Positions 1 through 8,293 are shown, counted from the first letter of the stretch. The stretch is DNA of 64,000 nucleotides from Paenibacillus thalictri (GCF_004307995.1 NZ_SIRE01000005.1:124001-188000); one strand, 5' to 3'. The notes: generated from the sequence alone by a model not told the origin. Made by a program: numbers and translations.

Positions 1-1
1 T

Positions 2-454
2 ATGCAGACGTTAACCGAAAAGCAGCTTGTCTTCCTGTTTCAAACGTTAATGCAGATGGATAAGCGAGACGGGCTGGCGATTACAAGAAGCCAGGCACAG
101 CAGCTGCTTCCGATTATCCGCAAAAACAGCACCGAGGGCGAACTGACCAGCGCGGATCAGAAAAAAATTATGGATTTGTTGTCCCCGGCGCAGAAACAAG
201 CTTACGATGATTACCAGGAGCGGATGAGGAAGCGAATTCAATCGCTGGATAAAGACAAATCCCGATTGGATGAATTGTCGGAAAGCGATCGGGACCGGAT
301 CATCAATGAATTCAAGCAGCGCAGGACGGATAAGGAGAATGAACTTTCCGAACCTCCGATGCCGCCGCCGCGAAAGCCGGGATTTGACGAATTATCCGGC
401 AAAAATGTGGAGCAGCAGCTGATTGAGCTGCTTGAGGCCCGCGCGGCCAAATAA
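2..454 (+). CDS. Hypothetical charged helical protein, possibly 5'-truncated
   Basis: I do not recognise this 150-residue protein. It is soluble-looking, with no signal peptide or membrane segment, and is rich in Lys, Glu, Asp, Gln and Arg with long predicted helices (roughly residues 45-110). A short Pro-rich stretch (PPMPPPRKPGF) precedes a final helix. An ATG opens the frame at base 2, but only one base lies upstream, so a ribosome site cannot be seen and the true start may lie outside the window. It is followed by a strong terminator shared with the convergent carbonic anhydrase gene. No function is proposed. Confidence 0.6.
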   Translation: MQTLTEKQLVFLFQTLMQMDKRDGLAITRSQAQQLLPIIRKNSTEGELTSADQKKIMDLLSPAQKQAYDDYQERMRKRIQSLDKDKSRLDELSESDRDRIINEFKQRRTDKENELSEPPMPPPRKPGFDELSGKNVEQQLIELLEARAAK

Positions 455-469
455 ATGAGGATAATAAAA

Positions 470-514
470 GGAAGCGCCGGTTGCTGTGCATCACAGCGTC
501 GGCGCTTCCTTTGT
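470..514. terminator. Bidirectional terminator between convergent genes
   Basis: GGAAGCGCCG (470-479) pairs with CGGCGCTTCC (500-509), and the loop itself contains GCTGTG-cat-CACAGC. It is followed by TTTGTTT on the plus strand and, reading the other way, by CTTTTATTAT. It lies between the convergent 3' ends of the first gene and the carbonic anhydrase gene. Confidence 0.85.
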
Positions 515-529
515 TTATGAATATGGCTC

Positions 530-1108
530 TTACTCCACAGCAGCCGTGGAGGCATAACCTTCAAGCACGATTTCCAGCTCGCCTGTTTCAGGGCTGATGA
601 TGAGCCCGTGGACCGGTAAGTTTCTGGGCAGCAGCGGGTGGTTTCTGATGATGTTGACACTGCCGATGACGCTGTCTCTGACATAATCGAAGCCGGTCAG
701 CCAACGGTTCAAATCGATGCCGGCATGCTGCAGCGTTTCGATGGTGATGTCGGATACGCCGCGTTCTTTGGCTTTATGAACGACTTCGTCCGGGTTTAAG
801 CCTGTCATCCCGCAGCCATGATGGCCGATGACGAATATTTCTTCCGCTTCGAGCTGGTACACAGCGACGAGAATACTCCGCATGACGCTCCCGAACGGGT
901 GAGAGACGACCGCGCCGGCGTTTTTGATGATTTTGGCATCGCCATTGTGCAGATTGAGCGCTTTAGGCATCAGTTCGGTCAACCGGGCGTCCATACAAGT
1001 GATGATCGCCATTTTTTTATCCGGAAACTTGGTTGTTCGGTAAGGCTCGTAAGATTTGCTTTCCACAAATTTTTGGTTATAATCGATCAGTTCGGCTAGT
1101 AATGTCAT
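530..1108 (-). CDS. Beta-class carbonic anhydrase
   Basis: This 192-residue protein should interconvert CO2 and bicarbonate using zinc in the cytoplasm. The beta-class signature is visible: CMDARL near residue 38, which supplies the first zinc Cys and the Asp-Arg dyad, and GHHGCGM near residue 95, which supplies the His and second Cys ligands. The length fits the short Bacillus YvdA-like type. The start ATG (complement 1106-1108) has a GAAGGGGAC ribosome site. The upstream neighbour on the same strand is a HesB-like gene 70 bp away, so the two could be co-transcribed, although their functions are not obviously linked. Family assignment is firm; subtype is less so. Confidence 0.93.
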   Translation of the reverse strand: MTLLAELIDYNQKFVESKSYEPYRTTKFPDKKMAIITCMDARLTELMPKALNLHNGDAKIIKNAGAVVSHPFGSVMRSILVAVYQLEAEEIFVIGHHGCGMTGLNPDEVVHKAKERGVSDITIETLQHAGIDLNRWLTGFDYVRDSVIGSVNIIRNHPLLPRNLPVHGLIISPETGELEIVLEGYASTAAVE

Positions 1109-1177
1109 CTATAAAGTCCCCTTCTTTATCGGTATCGTTGTTATCCAATTTTACTTGCAAAGGCTCCATGCCGGCGC

Positions 1178-1510
1178 TTAAGGCTGCGGAACGGATTCGT
1201 ACAACTTCATATTGGTCGAATAAATTTGCTGGCTGCTTTTCAGTTCAAAGCTGCGCCGCGCATCATTGTAATCGATCTTCATCTTGTCCTCGAAAAATAC
1301 TTCGTCTCTCGTTTTGTACGAAACGGCAAAAGGCTCCGATATCGCGGCGATATCGTCCGGATCGGCATGATGCGCAATGCGCAGGGCGGGCACTCCGTTA
1401 ACGGCGCATCCGCAGCCCTCCGTGTCGTATACGAGCCTCAGCCGGGATCCGGGTTCCGCCAGCTTGGGGGCCAGCTCTTTAACGGCAGATTCCGTGAACG
1501 TAATATACAT
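1178..1510 (-). CDS. HesB/IscA-like iron-sulfur cluster family protein
   Basis: This 110-residue protein matches the Fe-S biosynthesis (HesB/YneR/YqkB) domain family. It starts MYITFTESAV and contains a TEGCGCAVNG segment with two closely spaced Cys residues (CGC) about 35 residues in. Classical A-type carriers place their Cys pair near the C-terminus; that arrangement is absent here, which fits the divergent Firmicute YqkB/YneR subgroup of unknown role. The start ATG follows a GGAGTG ribosome site. It is transcribed away from the M32 carboxypeptidase, with which it shares a 122-bp divergent promoter region. A role in cluster assembly is inferred from the family only. Confidence 0.82.
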   Translation of the reverse strand: MYITFTESAVKELAPKLAEPGSRLRLVYDTEGCGCAVNGVPALRIAHHADPDDIAAISEPFAVSYKTRDEVFFEDKMKIDYNDARRSFELKSSQQIYSTNMKLYESVPQP

Positions 1511-1632
1511 GGCACTTCACTCCTTTTTCTGAAAAATAGTATACCACAAATGGCGAACTATTTGCTTCTGTCCGAAGCGCAAAGTATCATCATAAGTAGT
1601 AAAATATCTCATTTGCGAAAGGAGCCGCAACG

Positions 1633-3150
1633 ATGACCGAATACGATGCAAACAAACTTAAGGAGTTTCGCAGCTTTCTCAAAAAAATCAAAAGCTATGA
1701 AGAGGCCGTTGGCCTGATGTATTGGGATTTGCGGACCGGCGCCCCGAAAAAAGGCGTCGAGATGCGTTCGGAGGTGATCGGCGTATTGTCGGGAGAGGCA
1801 TTCCGCCTTTCGACGTCGGAGCAAATGGCCGATTATCTCGACTATTTTTCCGAACCGGGACGCCTTGCCGAATTGGGCTCGATCGATCAGCGCATCGTAA
1901 CGGAATCGAAAAAAGATTACGAGCGCAGCAAAAAAATCCCGCCCGAAAAATATGAAGCTTACGTGGTGCTGACTTCGCAAGCCGAATCCGTCTGGGAAGA
2001 AGCAAAAGAAGCCGGCGACTGGGACATGTTCAAACCGTATTTGGAAAAAGTGGTGGAAGTCAACCTGGAGTTTATCGAGTTATGGGGTTATGAGGGGCAT
2101 AAATATAATACGCTGCTCGACATGTACGAGCCCGGCATGACGGTGGAGAAGCTGGATCAAGTGTTTGGCGCGCTGCGCGAGAAAGCGGTGCCGCTGCTCT
2201 CCGCTTTGCAGTCCTCGCCTGATCAGCCGGACACGTCTTTTATGCACCAGCAATTCGATAAGGAGAAGCAGCGCCAATTCAGCCTGTTTATTCTGGGCCA
2301 GATGGGCTACGATTTCAACGCGGGACGGCTTGACGAGACCGTACATCCGTTTGCGACGGGACTGAATCCGGGTGATGTGCGGATCACGACCCGTTTTCTG
2401 CCCGACGATGTGAACAGCGCGTTGTTTGGCACGATCCACGAAGGCGGACATGCGCTCTATGAGCAAAATATTTCGACCGAGCTGAACGGTACGCCGCTAT
2501 CCACCGGCACATCGATGGGTATTCACGAATCGCAGTCGCGTTTCTGGGAAAACATGATCGGCCGCAGCAAGGAGTTTTGGAGCCGTTATTACGGCGATTT
2601 GCAGAAGAATTACCCGGGGCAATTCGATGATGTGTCGGTGGAGCAATTTTACCGTGCGACCAATCAGGTTCAGCCTTCGCTGATTCGTATTGAAGCCGAC
2701 GAGCTTACATACAATTTGCATATCATGGTCCGTTATGAGATCGAGAAAGCGCTGTTCAGCGGCGCTGCCAAAGTCGCCGATCTGCCCGAGCTGTGGAATG
2801 CCAAATATAAAGAGTATCTCGGCGTAGAGCCGGCGAATAATGGGGAAGGCGTGCTCCAGGATGTCCATTGGTCGAGCGGCGCGTTTGGTTACTTTCCGTC
2901 CTATGCGCTGGGCAATATCTACGCGGCTCAGTTCATGAACACGATGAAAAAGGAACTGCCCAACCTGGATAAGTTAATTGCCGAAGGCAATCTGCTGCCG
3001 ATCAAGGAATGGCTTACCGAGAAGGTATATCGTCACGGCAAAGCGCTGAATCCGGGCGAAATCATGCTGCAAGTCACCGGCGAAGAGCTGAATCCGGATT
3101 ATTTGGTCCAATATTTGGAGCAAAAATATAAAGAGATCTATCGCTTATAA
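1633..3150 (+). CDS. M32 family metallocarboxypeptidase (Taq/YpwA-like)
   Basis: This 505-residue cytoplasmic zinc carboxypeptidase removes C-terminal residues from peptides. The family's HEXXH motif is present as HEGGHALYEQ near residue 265, followed by GIHESQSRFWEN, which supplies the third zinc ligand (His-Glu-Ser-Gln motif of M32). The N-terminal YWDLRTGAPKKG segment and the C-terminal GYFPSYALGNIYAAQ are also M32 hallmarks. Length equals the family norm. The start ATG has an AAAGGAG ribosome site at 1619-1625. The gene stands alone and ends in a very strong terminator 22 bp beyond the stop codon. Confidence 0.95.
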   Translation: MTEYDANKLKEFRSFLKKIKSYEEAVGLMYWDLRTGAPKKGVEMRSEVIGVLSGEAFRLSTSEQMADYLDYFSEPGRLAELGSIDQRIVTESKKDYERSKKIPPEKYEAYVVLTSQAESVWEEAKEAGDWDMFKPYLEKVVEVNLEFIELWGYEGHKYNTLLDMYEPGMTVEKLDQVFGALREKAVPLLSALQSSPDQPDTSFMHQQFDKEKQRQFSLFILGQMGYDFNAGRLDETVHPFATGLNPGDVRITTRFLPDDVNSALFGTIHEGGHALYEQNISTELNGTPLSTGTSMGIHESQSRFWENMIGRSKEFWSRYYGDLQKNYPGQFDDVSVEQFYRATNQVQPSLIRIEADELTYNLHIMVRYEIEKALFSGAAKVADLPELWNAKYKEYLGVEPANNGEGVLQDVHWSSGAFGYFPSYALGNIYAAQFMNTMKKELPNLDKLIAEGNLLPIKEWLTEKVYRHGKALNPGEIMLQVTGEELNPDYLVQYLEQKYKEIYRL

Positions 3151-3172
3151 TCGAATGGTTTAACTAACTAAA

Positions 3173-3215
3173 CCGCAGCACCTGCACTTCCATGCGCAGG
3201 TGCTGCGGTTTTTTT
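3173..3215 (+). terminator. Strong intrinsic terminator of the M32 gene
   Basis: CCGCAGCACCTGC (3173-3185) pairs perfectly with GCAGGTGCTGCGG (3196-3208) and is followed by seven T residues. It ends the carboxypeptidase transcript just before the repeat array. Confidence 0.92.
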
Positions 3216-3220
3216 GTATT

Positions 3221-3615
3221 CGCAACGCACTGAAGTCGAGCGTGTCCCGCCAATGCCAAGCGCCAGCGATGGCAAGGCGGGACAAACGCGGGCCAAGAGG
3301 CACGCAGGAGCTCCTCGCATCATCGCGCCGCAGTGAAGCGCAGTTGCGCCAAAGCCAAGCGCTAGCGATGGCAGGGCGCAACAATGCGCGAGCCCGAGGC
3401 ACGTAGCTGCACCCACATCATCGCGCCGCAGTGAAGCGCAGTTGCACCAAAGCCAAGCGCCAGCGATGGCAAGGCGCAACAATGCGCGAGCCCGAGGCAC
3501 ACAGGAGCTCCCCACATCACCGCGCCGCAGTGAAGCGCAGTTGCGCCAAAGCCAAACGTCAGCGATGGCAAGGCGCAACAATGCGCGGGCTCGCGGCACA
3601 CAGCCGCACCACCGA
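3221..3615. repeat. Four-copy tandem array of ~98-103 bp hairpin repeats with compensatory changes
   Basis: Four units lie head to tail: 3221-3323 (divergent), 3324-3421, 3422-3520 and 3521-3615, with periods of 103, 98 and 99 bp. Each contains a long hairpin with inner arms GCCA/TGGC. In units 2 and 4 the middle arms are GTTGCGCC/GGCGCAAC (3343-3350/3375-3382 and 3540-3547/3572-3579). In unit 1 both arms differ but still pair perfectly: TGTCCCGCC/GGCGGGACA (3243-3251/3276-3284). The outer arms change together as well, GCGCA/TGCGC in the later units against GCGT/ACGC in unit 1. The 98-bp period does not preserve reading frame, so the array is not coding. Whether it is transcribed is unknown. 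Confidence 0.85.
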
Positions 3616-3624
3616 CGGGCGGGT

Positions 3625-3660
3625 CCAGGGCGCAGCGCCTGGGGTCCCCCTGCTAGGGGG
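3625..3660. other. GC-rich double hairpin flanking the repeat array
   Basis: CCAGG...CCTGG (3625-3629/3638-3642) is followed at once by CCCCC-tgcta-GGGGG (3646-3660). The GGGGG run recurs a few bases later. It sits between the repeat array and the ABC transporter and may be the boundary of the same mobile or structural element. Neither hairpin is followed by a T-run, so termination is unlikely. Confidence 0.4.
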
Positions 3661-3738
3661 ATTGAGGGGGTCACATCTGACTGGGCTCGCGCATACGCTA
3701 TTACAACTCAAATACCAATTACAGGAGGGACTTGCATC

Positions 3739-4746
3739 ATGAACAAACGGAAGTGGGCCGCATGGCTGGCCATATTGCTTGCGGTCATGGCGGTGTTGTC
3801 GGCGTGCGGTAACAACGCAGGCGGTGTAACCAAGGTGCGGATCGGAGAAGTGACACGGTCCATATTTTACGCTCCGGAGTACGTAGCGATCTCCCAGGGC
3901 TTTTTTAAAGAGCAAGGACTTGATGTTGAACTTAGCACCATCCCCGGCGGGGATAAAACGATGACAGCGCTGCTTACGAACAACATCGATGTGGCGCTGG
4001 TCGGCTCGGAAACGTCGATTTTTGTGTACCAGCAAGGCTCCGACGATCCGGTCATCAACTTCTCGCAGCTGACGCAAACCGACGGAACGTTCCTGGTGGC
4101 GCGCAAACAGGTGGCCAATTTTGACTGGAACTCGTTGAAAGGCTCGACTTTCTTGGGGCAACGCAAAGGCGGCATGCCGCAGATGGCCGGCGAATTCACG
4201 CTGAAGAAGAAAGGCATCAACCCGCAGAAGGATCTGAACCTGATCCAAAACGTCGATTTCGCCAACATTCCTTCGGCCTTCTTGTCCGGCACCGGCGATT
4301 ATGTGCAGATGTTTGAACCCCAAGCCACCGTCATCGAGAAACAAGGCAAAGGTTTCGTTATCGCTTCTTTTGGCGTTGAAAGCGGGCATCTTCCTTATAC
4401 GGTGTTTATGGCGAAGAAAAGTTTTATCGGCAAAAATCCCGATACGATTCAGAAGTTTGCCAACGCCATCCAGAAGGCTCAAAACTGGGTGCAAGCCAAA
4501 AGCGTAAACGAGATCAGCGACGCCATCGCGTCTTATTTTCAGGATACCGACAAAGAGATCATTCAAGGTGTCGTCAAGCGTTATAAGGACCAGGGCTCTT
4601 TCTCGACGGACGGGATCATCGAAGAGCAGGAATGGAACAACCTGCAGGATGTCATGCAGACGGCGGGAGAATTGAAGGAAAGAACGGATTATAAAGCACT
4701 GGTGAACAATCAATTTGCCGAAAAAGCGAAACAGTCGATCAAGTAG
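3739..4746 (+). CDS. ABC transporter substrate-binding lipoprotein, NMT1/SsuA-like
   Basis: This 335-residue extracytoplasmic solute receptor starts at ATG 3739, behind AGGAGG at 3723-3728. A lipoprotein signal (MNKRKWAAWL then VLSACGNN) gives lipidation at the Cys near residue 21. The mature part is a periplasmic-binding-protein-2 fold of the NMT1/THI5/SsuA type, with YAPEYVAISQGFFKEQGLDV and a 'PGGDKTMTALLTNNIDVALVG' style ligand-cleft region. Candidate substrates for this family are thiamine precursors, sulfonates, nitrate or riboflavin. No TPP or FMN riboswitch is visible upstream, so the substrate stays open. It is first in a three-gene importer operon. Confidence 0.88.
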   Translation: MNKRKWAAWLAILLAVMAVLSACGNNAGGVTKVRIGEVTRSIFYAPEYVAISQGFFKEQGLDVELSTIPGGDKTMTALLTNNIDVALVGSETSIFVYQQGSDDPVINFSQLTQTDGTFLVARKQVANFDWNSLKGSTFLGQRKGGMPQMAGEFTLKKKGINPQKDLNLIQNVDFANIPSAFLSGTGDYVQMFEPQATVIEKQGKGFVIASFGVESGHLPYTVFMAKKSFIGKNPDTIQKFANAIQKAQNWVQAKSVNEISDAIASYFQDTDKEIIQGVVKRYKDQGSFSTDGIIEEQEWNNLQDVMQTAGELKERTDYKALVNNQFAEKAKQSIK

Positions 4747-4788
4747 CCGCTGAGTTATAACCGAAACCGGATGTGAGGAGGGAACCAG

Positions 4789-5577
4789 ATGAACAGTGCG
4801 GTGCAGCTGGAAGGGGTAACCCATGTGTATGTAGGGGACGGGGGCGCTTCATTGGCTGTGGAAAATGTGATGCTGGATGTGGCGCCCGGCGAGTTTGTCA
4901 GTCTGATCGGCCCAAGCGGCTGCGGCAAAACAACGATTCTTTCGCTGATTGCCGGACTGCTGGAGCCTACAGTGGGGACGGTGCGAATCGGCGGGGAAGT
5001 GATTAGCGAACCGACACGCAAGGTGGGATACATGCTGCAGCAGGATTATTTGTTCCCATGGCGCACCATTTATGAGAATTGCCTGATCGGTCTTGAGTTA
5101 ACCGGCAAAATAACCGAGCAGCAGCAGTATTATGTCCTTCAGCTGCTTGAGGAAATGGGGCTGGCCGATGCCGCGCACAAATATCCTCATCAGTTATCGG
5201 GCGGCATGAGGCAGCGTGTCGCGCTCGTACGGACACTTGCGACCAGGCCGGATATTTTGCTGCTCGACGAACCGTTCTCCGCGCTGGACTACCAGACCAA
5301 GCTCACCCTGGAGGATCTTGTCTCGGAAACGCTCAAAGCGCATCACAAAACGGCGGTGCTGGTCACACACGACATTTCCGAAGCGATTGCAATGAGCGAC
5401 AGGGTTATTGTGCTGCAGCCCAGTCCCGGCAAAATCCGCAAAGCCGTGTCCGTGCCGGCGACCATTCGTGCGGCTACGCCGTTTACGGCACGTGAGCTGG
5501 CGGGTTTCCACGATTTGTTCCACGTTTTGTGGAGCGAGTTCGAGCAGATGGAGCAGAAGGGAGGCAGGGAATTGTGA
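4789..5577 (+). CDS. ABC transporter ATP-binding protein (SsuB/TauB/ThiZ-like)
   Basis: This 262-residue ATPase energises the importer encoded around it. The Walker A is GPSGCGKTT (near residue 42), the Q-loop is [10 protein letters not shown], the signature is LSGGMRQR, the Walker B is [12 protein letters not shown] and the switch His lies in VTHDISEA. Q-loop and signature wording match the nitrate/sulfonate/taurine subfamily. The ATG at 4789 follows GAGGAGGGA. The gene begins 42 bp after the binding protein and its stop overlaps the permease start by 4 bp, so translation is coupled. Substrate is not determined by the ATPase sequence. Confidence 0.93.
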   Translation: MNSAVQLEGVTHVYVGDGGASLAVENVMLDVAPGEFVSLIGPSGCGKTTILSLIAGLLEPTVGTVRIGGEVISEPTRKVGYMLQQDYLFPWRTIYENCLIGLELTGKITEQQQYYVLQLLEEMGLADAAHKYPHQLSGGMRQRVALVRTLATRPDILLLDEPFSALDYQTKLTLEDLVSETLKAHHKTAVLVTHDISEAIAMSDRVIVLQPSPGKIRKAVSVPATIRAATPFTARELAGFHDLFHVLWSEFEQMEQKGGREL

Positions 5578-6398
5578 AAACCAATCCGCATGCTGCCCCT
5601 GCGGGACTGACGGCGCGGGTGTACAGCGAATACATGCAGGTACAGCGAAAATTAACGTGGAAAGTCCGAAGCGTGCAGTTATTGCTGCTGGTCGTTTTTC
5701 TCGCGGTATGGGAAGTGGCAGGCAGGCTCAAGTGGATTGATGTGCTGCTGTTCAGCTACCCAAGCAAAATCATGCAGCTGTTGATCGATAAAACGCTGGA
5801 TGGCACATTGCTGCTGCACGTAGGGGTTACATTTTGGGAAACCGTTGTCGGTTTTGTGCTTGGCACGCTGCTTGGTACGGTCATCGCTATGGCTATCTGG
5901 TGGTTTCCATTTCTGTCGCGGGTGTTGGATCCGTATATCGTGGTCTTGAACAGCTTGCCGAAAGTGGCGCTGGGCCCGCTGTTTATCGTGGCGCTTGGAC
6001 CGGGAATGATTTCGATTATTGCCACAACGCTTTCGATAACGGTCATCATTACGACACTTGTCGTATATAACAGCTTTAAGGAAGTGGACCCCAACTACAC
6101 AAAGGTGATCCGGGTGTTCGGAGGCGGCAAGCCGGATATTTTCCGCAAGGTGGTGCTGCGGGCGTCTTATCCGACCATCGTTTCTACATTAAAAGTGAAC
6201 GTCGGGTTGTCATGGGTCGGGGTGATCGTCGGCGAATTTCTCGTATCCAAGGAAGGACTGGGTTATTTAATCATTTACGGATTTCAAGTATTCAACTTTA
6301 CGTTAGTCATCGGCAGCGTGTTTATCATCGCCATAGCGGCAACTCTTATGTACGAAGCGGTCGCTTATTTGGAAAAACGTTTGTTTGCTCGTAAATAA
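5574..6398 (+). CDS. ABC transporter permease (SsuC/TauC/ThiX-like)
   Basis: This 274-residue membrane protein is the BPD_transp_1-type permease of the importer. About six hydrophobic segments are visible, beginning with [17 protein letters not shown], and the EAA-type loop that contacts the ATPase appears as '[24 protein letters not shown]' in outline (residues ~170-190). I chose the GTG at 5574, which overlaps the ATPase stop codon (GTGA) and follows GGGAGG, over an upstream ATG at 5529 inside the ATPase gene. Together with the two preceding genes it makes a complete importer. Confidence 0.92.
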   Translation: MKTNPHAAPAGLTARVYSEYMQVQRKLTWKVRSVQLLLLVVFLAVWEVAGRLKWIDVLLFSYPSKIMQLLIDKTLDGTLLLHVGVTFWETVVGFVLGTLLGTVIAMAIWWFPFLSRVLDPYIVVLNSLPKVALGPLFIVALGPGMISIIATTLSITVIITTLVVYNSFKEVDPNYTKVIRVFGGGKPDIFRKVVLRASYPTIVSTLKVNVGLSWVGVIVGEFLVSKEGLGYLIIYGFQVFNFTLVIGSVFIIAIAATLMYEAVAYLEKRLFARK

Positions 6399-6426
6399 CC
6401 GAATCCCGGGAACATGTTTGACACAA

Positions 6427-6478
6427 AAACCCCTGAAGCTGAGCTTTGCCGCAACCGGCAGCCGCGCCCCAGGGGTTT
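6427..6478 (+). terminator. Probable terminator of the ABC importer operon
   Basis: AAACCCCTG (6427-6435) pairs with CAGGGGTTT (6470-6478). The 34-base loop contains a second stem, GCCG-caac-CGGC. The T-run is short (TTT then AAAC), so this could also be a stabilising 3' structure. Confidence 0.55.
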
Positions 6479-6485
6479 AAACATA

Positions 6486-6533
6486 TTGAAAGAGATTGGG
6501 CAAATGGAGTACACTATCGGTACTGCCGATAGT
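6486..6533 (+). promoter_or_regulatory. Putative promoter with overlapping perfect inverted repeat
   Basis: TTGAAA (6486-6491) and TACACT (6510-6515) are 18 bp apart. ACTATCGG-tactg-CCGATAGT (6513-6533) overlaps the -10 and probable start site, ten bases before the ribosome site of the downstream gene. The arms are perfect over 8 bp, and no T-run follows, so an operator is more likely than a terminator. Confidence 0.45.
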
Positions 6534-6556
6534 TACTTACAGAAAGAGGTTTGCTC

Positions 6557-7519
6557 GTGGGCATTCGCATTCTAAAAACAGCATTAGCCGTCGTGCTCGC
6601 CATTTATATCGCCCAAGCGGTTCAGCTGCATTCACCGGTATCGGCCGGGCTGCTGGCCATTCTCGGAATTGAGGTCACGAAGAGAAAAGGGCTAAACAGC
6701 GTGTTCCAGCGGACCACCGCTTCGGTGCTCGGATTGTTATACGCTTCCTTGCTGTTCTGGATATTCGGCTTTCACGTTTGGGTGATTGCTATTTATATTC
6801 TCGGTTTGTATCCGATCTTGTCCAGGCTGAAGCTGCGCGACGGCGTCGTCACCAGTTCGGTGGTGATGTTCCATCTGTACCTCGCGGAATCGGTGGAGCC
6901 GTGGCTTATTTTTAACGAAATTGGCCTGTTAATTGTAGGTTTGGGCGTTTCCACGCTGATTAACATTATTTATATGCCTAATGCGGATAAAGATCTGACG
7001 CAGCTCAGGACGGAATTGGAAGCGTCGTTTTCCGTGATTTTCAAGGAGTTTTCCATGCATCTCAAAGAATCGGCTCATATTTGGTCCGGTCACGAGCTGC
7101 TGGACGCCCATCGGATCGTGGAGAAAGGCAAATTGCTTGCGCGGCGCTCGATTGAGAATGCGCTGTTTGGGGCGGATACGCAGTGGCTGATTTATTTTGA
7201 AATGCGCGACACCCAGCTGGACCAGGTCGACCGCATGCTTCAACTGATCGCCCAAATTTATGAAACGATGCCGTACGGCACGCTGCTTGCAGAAATTTTC
7301 GAAGAATTAAGCCATGACGTGAAGGTAGAATACTATACCGGAAGGTCCGAAGAAAGATTGATTGCGCTTGAGGCGCAGTACAGGCAGATGCCGCTTCCCG
7401 CAACCCGCGAGGAGTTTGAAATCCGCTCGGCCCTGCTGCAATTATGTATGGAGCTCAGTACATATTTGTCCGTATCTCGAAGAGACAAGAAAAAAATATT
7501 AAAGAAAAACGATTCTTAA
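6557..7519 (+). CDS. Aromatic acid exporter family membrane protein (ArAE_1 / YqjA-like)
   Basis: This 320-residue protein has four or so N-terminal membrane segments (within residues 1-135) and a soluble, helical C-terminal half. That matches the ArAE_1 (DUF939, YqjA/FUSC-like) layout. Family members are thought to export aromatic carboxylic acids, but the substrate here is not evident. GTG 6557 is preferred because AAAGAGG (6543-6549) is seven bases upstream; a TTG at 6551 is only one base from that site. It appears monocistronic, with a palindrome over its promoter suggesting a specific repressor. Confidence 0.75.
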   Translation: MGIRILKTALAVVLAIYIAQAVQLHSPVSAGLLAILGIEVTKRKGLNSVFQRTTASVLGLLYASLLFWIFGFHVWVIAIYILGLYPILSRLKLRDGVVTSSVVMFHLYLAESVEPWLIFNEIGLLIVGLGVSTLINIIYMPNADKDLTQLRTELEASFSVIFKEFSMHLKESAHIWSGHELLDAHRIVEKGKLLARRSIENALFGADTQWLIYFEMRDTQLDQVDRMLQLIAQIYETMPYGTLLAEIFEELSHDVKVEYYTGRSEERLIALEAQYRQMPLPATREEFEIRSALLQLCMELSTYLSVSRRDKKKILKKNDS

Positions 7520-7526
7520 AAAGTTT

Positions 7527-7558
7527 TTGTCACCCTAGACGAATGTCCTGCATACAAA
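7527..7558 (+). promoter_or_regulatory. Candidate sigma-E promoter of cotE
   Basis: CATACAAA (7551-7558) is close to the sigma-E -10 consensus. A weak -35 (around TTTTGTCACC, 7525-7534) lies about 15-17 bp upstream. cotE is transcribed by sigma-E in Bacillus subtilis, which supports the call; the -35 is poor. Confidence 0.45.
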
Positions 7559-7592
7559 TGTAATGAATGATTGTATGGAGGAGGTTGAAAGG

Positions 7593-8162
7593 ATGTCGTT
7601 AGATAAAGATTTACAGTGCAGAGAGATCTATACGAAAGCAGTATGCGGCAGAGGACGGCGATTTTCGCAAGTCAGCCACACGGTAACTCCGCCATATGCG
7701 CCATCCAGCATTTTAGGTGCCTGGATCATCAACAATCAATATGAAGCGGTGAAGTCCGGGGATAGCGTGGAAGTGGTGGGTACTTACGACATCAATATTT
7801 GGTATTCCTATGACAGAAATACTAAAACGGATGTTGCGAAAGAAACAGTTTCCTATGTAGAAGCCGTCCCTCTCTCTTTTCTCGACAAGAAACATAAGCC
7901 GGCTTCGGCCGAAGTTGCCGCTAACGCCACGCAAGAGCCCAACTGTGTGGAAGCGAGTGTTTCCTCCAACGGAAGCAGTGTCGTGATTCGTGTTGAGCGC
8001 GAGTTCAAGGTGGAGATGATCGCCGAAACAAAAGTTTGCGTTGTCGTTTGCCCGGGCGGATGCGGGGATGATGACGACAAATCGGTTGATTTTGCTTATG
8101 GCGGCGAAGAGGGCGATTTTGAAGATCTCGATCCGGATATGCTGGATGAGGACTTAAGTTAA
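7593..8162 (+). CDS. cotE: Outer spore coat morphogenetic protein CotE
   Basis: This 189-residue protein directs outer coat assembly on the forespore surface in the mother cell. It aligns through its length with B. subtilis CotE: an N-terminal REIYTKAVCGRGRRFSQ segment, 'PSSILGAWIINNQYEA', YDINIWYSY, the QEPNCVEA region and a highly acidic C-terminus (DDDDK then DLDPDMLDEDL). ATG 7593 follows GGAGGAGGTTGAAAGG; an upstream ATG at 7563 has no ribosome site. The acidic tail is the part known to recruit coat proteins. It precedes an amidoligase gene and mutS, matching the conserved cotE-mutS-mutL order apart from the insertion. Confidence 0.96.
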   Translation: MSLDKDLQCREIYTKAVCGRGRRFSQVSHTVTPPYAPSSILGAWIINNQYEAVKSGDSVEVVGTYDINIWYSYDRNTKTDVAKETVSYVEAVPLSFLDKKHKPASAEVAANATQEPNCVEASVSSNGSSVVIRVEREFKVEMIAETKVCVVVCPGGCGDDDDKSVDFAYGGEEGDFEDLDPDMLDEDLS

Positions 8163-8214
8163 CCCGGCTGCTCTTTATCTTTACCACATTGTATGCCGAG
8201 AAGGGCTTTTCGGC

Positions 8215-8236
8215 AGGGGGCATTAGCCCTCTTTTT
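8215..8236 (+). terminator. Terminator after cotE
   Basis: AGGGGGC-atta-GCCCTCT (8215-8232), including one G-T pair, runs into TTTTT. It lies 53 bp beyond the cotE stop codon. Confidence 0.75.
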
Positions 8237-8293
8237 GCAACAAGCAACAATTTGGGCATAGGCGCGAAATTCATAACTTATTTTTAAAAAAGC

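Noticed and set aside
1033..1636. Plus-strand frames opposite the carbonic anhydrase and HesB-like genes.
   Set aside because: Both minus-strand genes have clear family motifs and ribosome sites; the plus-strand frames have no recognisable features.
3221..3615. CRISPR array at the tandem repeats.
   Set aside because: Units are about 100 bp, contiguous, and similar throughout; there are no unique spacers and no cas genes.
3200..3742. Open frames running through the hairpin repeats on both strands, including a long frame fused to the substrate-binding protein.
   Set aside because: Periods of 98 and 103 bp break the frame between units, codon content is repeat-driven, and the real binding-protein start at 3739 has its own ribosome site and lipoprotein signal.
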